The notes under the pieces were generated by a model, which saw only the letters and a program-made list of their open reading frames with translations, ran no database searches and was not told the DNA's origin. The position numbers and the translations under genes were made by a program. Positions 52,951-64,000 of a stretch of DNA of 64,000 nucleotides are shown one piece after another. Every line of letters begins with the position of its first letter. The stretch's first letter is position 1. This DNA comes from Agroathelia rolfsii (taxonomy: Eukaryota; Basidiomycota; Agaricomycetes; Amylocorticiales; Amylocorticiaceae). The stretch is taken from contig JABRWF010000007.1 of NCBI GenBank assembly GCA_018343915.1, positions 2,046,001 through 2,110,000 of the forward strand, read 5' to 3'.

Positions 52951-53649
52951 ATGGGTGCTGGACAGTCTACCGCCAACGGCGCCGACGACGAAAAAGTCTT
53001 CTATAGCCAAACACCCGTCCAGTTCTCCCAGGACGTCGTCAACCACCTCTCGGACCACACCGCTTCGACGGAGACCACACCGGAGCGGCAGACGACGCTC
53101 GACGCCCACATCCGTGCGCGCATCCAGGCCGAGCTAGCGCATTTGCGGCAAGAAGAGGAGAATGTACGCCAGGAGATTGCCAAGGCACTCGAGAAGGAGA
53201 ACCTGGACCGCGAGCGGGACATGGCCGGCGAAGAGACTGAGGCGGCTGTTGCTGGCGAGTCGGAAGGAGGAGTGGGCTCGGTGAAGAGCAGTGCGGCACT
53301 CCAGGGTGATCTGGAGGAGGTCCGCCAGAAGCTGGACAAGTACAAGGCCAAGCAGGAGCTTACGGAGGCTTTGGAGATCAAGGCCCATGGTGAAGCTGTC
53401 GTGAATTGCTACAAGTATGCGCAATTATTATCGGTTAATGCTTGTATTTTATTTTCTCATTTTCTTCTCCTTGCAACGTGTCTTTTAGAAACAACCCTAC
53501 GACGGTCTTGGACTGCTGGCGGGAGGTGCAAACATTCAAAGCATCAATAGCGGAGCTAGAGAAGGCAAGTTTTGACAAACATTACGTTACTTTGAACATT
53601 TGCTCAACGTTCATTATCAATATAGGAGCACGTGAAAACGTTGCGGTAG
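52951..53649 (+). CDS. MIC19: MICOS subunit Mic19 (CHCHD3/6-like)
   Basis: Mic19 is a peripheral protein of the intermembrane space that holds the MICOS complex at crista junctions. Three exons (52951-53414, 53489-53564, 53626-53649) give 187 residues. The N-terminus MGAGQSTANG has a Gly2 fit for myristoylation, as in Mic19 proteins. A central coiled coil is rich in Glu, Arg and Gln (RIQAELAHLRQEEENVRQEI). The C-terminal CHCH-type part has NCYKNNPTTVLDCWREV, a Cys-x10-Cys pair as in fungal Mic19, and ends SIAELEKEHVKTLR. The last join uses a GC donor (GCAAGT) at 53565; a GT donor 4 nt later would give a long tail unlike the family. The redox Cys pair is intact. Confidence 0.88.
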
Positions 53650-54365
53650 CAGATGTCACCATAGACCATACACCCGAGAGACGCTATATCATCCACATAT
53701 ATTTCTCTTTATACATCTAGATCACATCAAGAATCGTGCGAGTCCATAAAAAGTCGTAACCGTCCAGTTCAGAGTCGAGAGAGAGAGAAGAGAAAGTCCT
53801 AATCTACAAGGAGAGAAAAAAAAGTCCATTCGAGTGTTCCTACTAGCTTCTCGACGAAACTCCTGCTGGCACGGAAATACAAAACTAGATGAATGCATGC
53901 CACCTCGCTCTGGATGTAGCTATATCAACATGAATATGCCAGCGCTGATGTCCGAGGCCAGATAACGTTGCTACGTACGTCAAAGCGCAATGCGTCAATA
54001 CGGCCTGGACTGGGTTGCACAATGAACGCCGAGGAGCAGCATACCTAAAGACAATGATAACCTGTGTTGGTGCAATCAAATCCGCGGCATTCTGCTCGTT
54101 CATAGCTTCATGGACATCAATGTCCATCTTGTCACCGCTCCATTCTTACTGTCTTTATCGATCTATGTTTCGTATCTTCTTGTTTTGACAGCTCCCTTCC
54201 GGGTCCAGAGAAGCGTGATCATCGCTGGCAAGGTGGCAATACGTGCCGTTATGTGGGGTACCAACACATCGCCTCCAAGCCTTTGCAATTTTTGGAAAAG
54301 GCCAGATATGAAATGATCCCTGGAGCAGATGAAGAAGATGATGGGCGGTGATGCCAGTAGCGGTT
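53650..54365. other. Convergent 3' region between MIC19 and a Ser-rich membrane protein
   Basis: No gene supported. It includes a purine-rich patch GAGAGAGAGAAGAGAAAG near 53778-53796. Short open frames here have no family features. Confidence 0.5.
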
Positions 54366-54841
54366 TTAGGCGACAAATCTGATCGTGCGATCGTTGCTCT
54401 CGCTCGGACGGCGGGAATGGGAGTCGGGCGCGACCGATCTCGGCGTGGAAAACATCGTCGAGGCATTGTGTCTTGTGTTTTCTCGTACAGTCAAAGCATC
54501 GATCTGAAAAAGGCAGGATTAGAATATGTTCATGTGTCCATTACGAGACTGTATATACATACCAGTTCTTGCCTTCTCTTCCTCTCTTTACGCTTGATCG
54601 ACCGACCCCAGAGAATCCAGCCTACAACAGCGGCAACAGCCAAAAAAGAACCGCCCAAAATGCCACCGACGATGGCCCCTACTGGATAGCTGCTGCCGCT
54701 ACTGCCCGAACTGGAGGAAGAAGTGTTTCCGGCAGAGACGGCATCTCCGGTTGCTGACGAGGCACTAGCAGTCGAGTAGACGGTGACGATCTGTGGGATT
54801 GCAGAGGCAAGCGAGATGGTGGTGATAGTGGAGACAGACAT
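54366..54841 (-). CDS. Small Ser/Thr-rich single-pass membrane protein (Mid2/glycophorin-like layout)
   Basis: Two exons (54563-54841 and 54366-54503) encode 138 residues. The N-terminal half is Ser/Thr/Ala rich (SAGNTSSSSSGSSGSSYP), a likely O-glycosylated outer part. A glycine-rich membrane span VGAIVGGILGGSFLAVAAVV follows. It is stopped by a strongly basic cytosolic patch IKRKERKRRQEL, and the tail runs TRHNASTMFSTPRSVAPD to RTIRFVA. No clear signal peptide precedes, so the start may be incomplete or the protein uses its span as anchor. The layout is like small cell-wall sensor-type or unknown basidiomycete membrane proteins with GAIVGG spans. Specific function is unknown. Confidence 0.62.
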
Positions 54842-55208
54842 GGTGAGTGTTGCAAAAGAGCGAGAGATAGAGACAGAGGGAGAGAAGGGAAGGGAGCAGG
54901 GAGCGAGGCTGACTGGCTGGCTACTGATATGCTGTGACTGGATGTGTACACATATAGCATTGATTGCAGGCGCTACGTATGCACTCGGTGATTCGACCCC
55001 GTATGGCTACAACCCTCTTCACCCTAGCACATTGCCAGCTAGTCTCGTGGTAACATCGGCGCACCATATGCCAATGTTATAGTTATATCCTTAGCAGCAA
55101 CATGATACAAAAACAGTCCATGATGGTCTCTCTGTGTGTGTGCAATATGAAGAAAAAAAATACTACAATAATACAGCCCAGCCAGAATTATCATCACCAT
55201 CGATAGTG
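54842..55208. other. Intergenic stretch upstream of the Ser-rich membrane-protein gene, downstream of CDC5
   Basis: No gene supported. A GAGA-rich strip (54850-54900) lies directly upstream of the start codon of the membrane-protein gene and is probably its leader. Confidence 0.5.
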
Positions 55209-58279
<3,071 letters not shown>

Positions 58280-61200
58280 GACAGCAGATTAGACCAACCG
58301 CGTCAGAAGTCAACGAAAGCAAGTGTTAATAAAGAAATGGTCACAGTCGTTTGGCGAAGAAGCTTCCGGTAATGACGACCAACGCAAGTGGCCACTAACA
58401 AATTCGATCGGAGATTGAAAGGTGTGTGGCTGGCGCCACTACATACTACATGTATGGCATCGACGAGTGGTTGTTGACCAAATTACAACCTGAATATTTT
58501 GCTCGCATTATTTATGACCTTGGGAAAGCTCTATAGCTCTGAAACTCTAACGTTGCCGTCTGGGACTGATGATGAACTTCTGATCACTTGCCCTTGACCT
58601 ATGTTCCCTATAAAGAGGAAGATAAGATGCTCGTGATTCGATTTGACAAGGAAGCAGCATGATTTTTTTTTTCTGATTCAACTGGTTCACTCTCGGTCTA
58701 TCTTATGTCCGCACCTACATGCTTTTTGTCTGCTTTGCCTTAGCCGGAGTCATCCGACGAATCAAGGCTAACCACCCTTTCTTAGCCATCATCAGCTGCG
58801 CAGAGGTGGCGGCGGCGTCTCTATCCTGGCTGTTTCTGTTCCTCATACAAGAATTTTTTAGGTTGCCGCTAAACATGCTGGCTATGTCTCTCTTTTGCTT
58901 GGCCATCATCCCGTGATTGGCTTATTAGCTCCACGCACCCTCATAATTACACGACGACGCACGTTGTTTGGTGCGGCTTCTGTTGTGCCTGCTCTAGCGA
59001 CGGAATGTTTACCAGAGAAACAAACGGTGTTCGCATCTTTCGTCTTGGCACGAAACCTTGTCTTGCCGTGCCCATTACCTTTCCCCATTTCTCCATGATA
59101 ACCAGGCGCATCTCCCCTCCACTCACGGCTTCTTATGGCGTGCACACGCGATAAACGAGGAATGATGGCGCTGTCCGCTCGCGCGGTCCAGTCCAACCCC
59201 TCCCTCTCCCCCCGGTTCGTGTAAAACGATGGTCATCAACCGGTCACCCTTGGCAAAAATCCATTTCCGATCCCCGGCCGGTGATCATCGTGGTGCGTCT
59301 CGTTCACCTCATAGTGTTTAATATAGCCATCCATTCATCATTACCCATTGTTGTTTGTCCCTTGCCCCTGCTTTTTTATCCTCTCAAATAGTAACCCCGG
59401 GAAACCCGGTACTGATTGCGATCATGATGACGCATTGGGAAAATAGATTAATATAATGAATCTTACCTCGATAAATATGGACATGAACCTCTAGTGCACC
59501 TAGGCCTTGTATGTATACACACGTGCAGAGGTCATTGGTGGCTTATATGGCGCTCATTTCCATGTGGATACCAAAAGAGACTATTTTATGCGATACATAT
59601 GTGTGTTAGATTCAAAACAAAATACAGCCACGTCGTCTCAGCTGTCAACCTCTCTGCCTACTACTTCCACTTGCCGCGGAGGAAAGAGACGAAGGCGCTT
59701 ATGAGCTATTTTCTCTCTGCTCTTTCGACCGCGGAGGATCAGCGCTAAGTAGCAGTAAGAAAGGTAAAATAATCAGTGCTACCACGGGCTTGACGCCACA
59801 ACGGACTATTCAGAACGACTGGGTTTAGAGGATTTCCGTGGAGGAAACCAGTATCAGCTCAACGAGACGTCGAGACGTCATGCGTATATACTGCGCCTCC
59901 TAGGATATCAAAGACGTATTGTTGTGCATCATAGTCTTGCATCACAGTTGATGCGAATAGCTTAGTATCCTCGGAGCATGTCAAAGCACTGTCGTCGAGG
60001 ACACAAGTGTATTTCCCTCTCCCTTGGAAACGTCCAGATCAAAAAACAATAACGAATCTGTTCTCTCTCTCTCTCTTCCCTTTAGTTTCTTCTTTACGTA
60101 TCTAGACAGGCTTTGTTGCCTGTTGTCTCTGTCCCCTTGTGGTATGATTACGGTCCAACCCTGAGTGTCCGAAAGGATACAATATACAGTCGAAACCGCA
60201 TAAATCTTCGGAAGCTTTCGTTCTCCTCACCTCTAACCTCTGGACTTTTATTATTATGGGCCCATGCTGCGCATGCACCTAATCTTATCAACCCGAAAGT
60301 TAGCGATCCGTTGCACATATGGAAGAGAAGACCGATGTCTCCGAAGGGTTTTTTTTTTGCGTATTCGTTTATACGGTTTCGACTATAGCTTACACCACTA
60401 CCATCCAGTCATGACTAATGTCTATTCTCATGTATACATTACCACTATTTCATACAAAATAGGCTATTTTGGGTGTGAATAAATTGCCCGACGTCCTCCT
60501 CTCCCCTTCATCTGCGGAGGTTTTGAATCTTACCGATATGACTGCATATGTATTCATTCGGTGTAGTCTACAATGGGCTCTTATGTACTTTATATATGAG
60601 CAAGAGAATGGTAATAAACCCAGTCGGGATTATCTGTAACACCGTACCCATGTGAATCGTCCGAATGCCGGTACATTACACAAACCCCAGGCTGGCAACC
60701 CAATGGAGACCCGTACTGCGGGAAGACTCGTATCGGCAACTCCGGATGGAGGAGAATGGCAATCAATCCCATGACGAGGGATTGGTAGCATATATACACC
60801 TTTTTTGTCCAGGTTTAGGGGGTCGATAATCTACGAAAACTCGAGCCTACGACCGGATCCATGGCGCCCGCCCACAGGCAACGAACCCAACACACGCACA
60901 CACACACACACATGGCTATAAGACGGAGAAGAAGAATATATATAAGAAATCAAATATAATATACGTACTATCTCTCGGAGAGTTTTGTGCCAGTCTGTAC
61001 CTGAAAACTGTTGGGTTCAGACTGTGCGCTTGAGATTGAGCGGCACGTGCTAATGGGAGCCCGAATAATACTGAATGATCAACAAATCGGCTTATCTCAA
61101 GCGGATACCTGGTTGATACTGGCGTTGGCAAGCACGGCAGCAAGGCGGATCATGATGTGTGCATGGGCCATATCCATATCATCACTGGGCAATAGTGTGA

Positions 61201-63442
61201 GGAATGTCTTGGCAAAGAAGACGCACAATAAAGTTATGTGCCAGTATGCGTGTGATCCATAGCTATTGCATGAATCATACATGTGGGTGATGCCAGTGAG
61301 GGCCTCGTCAAGTTCTTCTCTCATTCTTTTCCCTTCGTTCTTCCGCCCCAAGCAGTAATCCATTCCGATGGCGGCGGTTGTCATATCTCGAGTCAATAAA
61401 ACAAGTATCAATGTCAATACACTATATTATTATTATATGCATGTATTAAGTGACGGTAGCAATGTCATTGCCAACGTCACTGCCGTACACCACCTGATCG
61501 ATGTCCGATTGATGGTAAAACCGAACGCAGGACCATCTCCAGAGTCGTGTGATAGATAATGATGGGCGTGGTGTGGGGATACGTAGACATCCGATGGCCA
61601 GTGCCAAAAGAGGAAGAGAGAAGCCTGAGAGGGACTCGGCAGAATATGCCAGCGATGGCGGCCTACCATTATATGAGATGATGAGCCGGATGGTTCGGAT
61701 GATGATGCGATGAGCTCAGGCAGACCAAGAAGATGCCGACGGGAGGCTGGACAAATAGCAATGTACGTGGAGGGCCAGCTGGGGACGCCATGAAATTGAT
61801 CATTAGCATAGTAACCTAACCTGGGCCAAACCGGCTCGGTCAGATTCAGAACATAAAAACTTCTCTCGTGCTACAACTGGATAATTACATAGCGGCCTGA
61901 GACCGGTCAGAGAACGTGTATATGTTAGTGGGTGTAAGCTCAGGCCCATTGTCTCCTCCGAGTCTTTTTTGCTCCACCAGTAACAGAGTGCACGATGCGT
62001 GTCTACGCTGTCAAAATAGTGCCAATGCCCGCTGGTGGCCACCACGCCCGCTCCGGTGTACAATCGGAGAACCGTGCGGGCTCTCAGTGCGGCACTCCGA
62101 CCTTGCACACCATAATACCGGCCTCAGTGTGCGCCCGATGCTATCATCTGAATAAGCATTACAGGCATCAATAAATGGAGCAGGTCGGGCATTATAAATA
62201 TAATATTATACATCGTGGGATGGTGATTTTAATCTTACGAAAATCCGCGATCATACTTACGATACGCATTCGAATGATGGTGCTGGTGGTACGATCGACT
62301 TTGATGGATACATATGCATGCGTGATACGGATGTGTACGCGGTTTCCTAGATTTCTTCTTTGTGCGTGGGTTTTTTTATATCTATTTACCGGAGGAGGGT
62401 AGACATCAGCGTTGTTATTCAAGCTGTCATTGACGCTCCTTGGCATATTATGAAAATACACACACTTGCAAGGAAAGAATGTGTTAGCCGCAAGTTGTTC
62501 TGTCGTCTCGTCTCATCCATTCATCTCTCTTAGTCCCCTCACCAAAATACAAGGGTAAAATAAATAAATAAATAAAATCTAATTACTAGTAGGTATGTGA
62601 TTGCTGGCAGTAATACAGTCTGACCCGATCCCTGTAACCGGCATTTTATTCGACCAACAACTGTTGATAAGGCCTAAGGGCCAGTGGTGGGAGTGCGCAA
62701 AATAAAATATGAATAATACAGTAGGTAGCTATTAAAATAATCAATTGACACAGTGCGGCAGTAACAGCCAAGTGAAACGCGCGAGAAAGAACATATGTAG
62801 CTCTAGATTCCCATGGTTGGAGTCGATGTCGATGTCTAGTCTCTAATTTTGTCAAGAACGATCGTATGCAATATGTAAATATATATCCGTCATGAAACTG
62901 AACGGAGACGGAGGCGGGGCCAAGCAAGCGGCGCCTTCCATCCCTTACTACCCGCCCAGACGTTCACTAGCAGACCACAACTCGTTTGCCCCCGATAAAC
63001 CGAGAATTCTAAAGAACATATGGAAAATGAAGAAGGAAAGAAAAAAAAGAAAAAAGAAAAAAGAAAAAAGAAAGAAAGATCGGCAGGACCTACTAGTACT
63101 ATCGACTGTCAGCGCCTGTCACTGGCACCGACCATACCGCCTCCGGCAATGACGGAGCGGCCTTGGCGTATAAAATTTACTAATTTCAGTATGTCCGGAT
63201 TGCGATGATGTGCAATGACTGTAACAATGATGACGACGCTTGATGTGTGTGTACATGGATGTAAAAGCACCGCTTCATGATGTAGGTGTATATCAAAACT
63301 TATAATGTATACAAACATGTATTTATCAACCATTGAAGCTACAGGTAGCTAACGCCGCCATGTATTTCCTCGCACACATTCAGTTGCGAGGCGAACAAGT
63401 ATGCATTGCGGAATACCAAGGGCAATAGACGAGACGAGCATG

Positions 63443-63471
<29 letters not shown>
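63443..63471. repeat. Poly(T) tract of 29 nt
   Basis: Uninterrupted T run. Together with the A run at 63848-63877, about 400 bp later and in opposite base sense, it brackets a segment that might be a retro-inserted element, but no coding content or target-site duplication was found. Confidence 0.9.
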
Positions 63472-63474
<3 letters not shown>

Positions 63475-63844
63475 CTTTGATAGCCTCGACGTATCAATTT
63501 TATTAGGGGGCAAGGCGACAACGGACGAGAGATTGGAAAAGAAAGGGGGAAATGAGACTCGGAAGGCGAAGAAGCGGGGACGGAAAAAAAAATAGAAGGA
63601 TCGGAAAATAGACAGTTCGGCGACTAGAGCCGAAGCAATGTAATTTGAAGAAGGCAGCCGAGCGTCGGTAGCTCGGTTCGTTTGATTCCCGCCGTCAGTC
63701 GCCAGTTACTACTGCGCGCCTACCGACTGTGTAATAGACTGGAATTGTTGATTCCTGTTATAGCAGCAACTGCAACCTGTAGGGATAGTATTGTGCTAAT
63801 AAGCTGCGGCGTCAGGGTTGACTGCTCCACCATACGCAGCTACT

Positions 63845-63847
<3 letters not shown>

Positions 63848-63877
<30 letters not shown>
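63848..63877. repeat. Poly(A) tract of 30 nt
   Basis: Uninterrupted A run, followed 40 nt later by a GAGGA purine repeat. Confidence 0.9.
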
Positions 63878-63881
<4 letters not shown>

Positions 63882-63915
63882 GGCTATACACATAAGTGGC
63901 TATCAATGCATTGTT

Positions 63916-63940
63916 GGAGAGGAGAGGAGAGGAGAGGAGG
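63916..63940. repeat. (GGAGA)n purine repeat
   Basis: Short tandem 5-mer (GGAGA) repeat of about five units at the window end. Confidence 0.85.
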
Positions 63941-64000
63941 GGCGTTAGACAGCCAGCTATCTCGTCGTGAATGGCAGCAATTCTAACCTTGATTAAATTG

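Larger units (their letters stand above)
58280..64000. other. 5.7 kb distal region without a supportable gene
   Basis: After CDC5 to the window end I find no exon chain, conserved domain, tRNA or transposon end that I can support. Open frames are short, often on both strands at once, and have no family motifs. The region is richer in homopolymers and dinucleotide runs than the rest: CT runs near 60063-60080, CA runs near 60893-60912, T10 near 60347, long T and A runs at the far end. It could be a long regulatory region of a gene beyond the window, a non-coding transcript locus or the relic of a repeat. Confidence 0.5.

Noticed and set aside
63443..63877. Segment between poly(T) and poly(A) as a retrotransposon or SINE
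   Set aside because: No promoter boxes, no coding content, no target-site duplication seen; the tracts may be independent.

Overview
The window looks like a nuclear scaffold piece from a filamentous basidiomycete, probably an Agaricomycete. Most genes are interrupted by many 50-70 nt introns with GT-AG ends and CTAAC/CTGAC-like branch points. Genes lie on both strands without operons. The protein set is typically fungal: class V myosin, formin, Met30-type F-box/WD40, MICOS Mic19, Ydj1-like DnaJ, GSK-3 and Cdc5/Cef1. I cannot name the species from sequence alone.

Layout. 1-6.1 kb: 3' end of a class V myosin, AN1 zinc-finger protein (Cuz1-like), ESCRT-III subunit Vps2 and Golgi tether subunit Cog4. 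6.7-8.1 kb: hotdog thioesterase-like gene A, followed by 2.5 kb without a supportable gene. 10.6-16.9 kb: RBM5/10-like splicing factor, a small complex I subunit, Coq7 and an unrecognised acidic protein with repeated RRVRxxPGG motifs. 17.0-23.2 kb: an intron-containing tRNA-Leu and a large formin. 24-30 kb: a small membrane protein, Met30-like F-box/WD40 protein and GSK-3. 32.1-33.6 kb: thioesterase-like gene B, an inverted paralogue of gene A.

34-44 kb looks accessory. It holds a transposase-type zinc-finger protein without a transposase domain, an MFS exporter, an intracellular-type GH3 beta-glucosidase and a decayed methyltransferase pseudogene. From 44.9 to 58.3 kb the housekeeping genes resume: UPF0538, Ydj1-type DnaJ, Nit2-like amidase, lipid kinase-like protein, UMP kinase, a micro membrane protein, Mic19, a Ser-rich membrane protein and Cdc5/Cef1. 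The last 5.7 kb has no gene I can support and carries long homopolymer runs.

No CRISPR, integron, phage or operon-like system is visible, and I found no clearly new multigene system. The most interesting signals are gene-structure oddities. Four reading frames require GC-AG introns, three of them within 5 kb. Two 11-nt micro-exons occur. There is also a multiply broken methyltransferase, the inverted thioesterase pair, a zinc-finger gene that may be domesticated from a transposon, a perfect TCACGTGA box just upstream of MET30, and an unknown gene that seems to have grown by exon duplication. Exon borders were derived by eye from frame continuity and splice signals.
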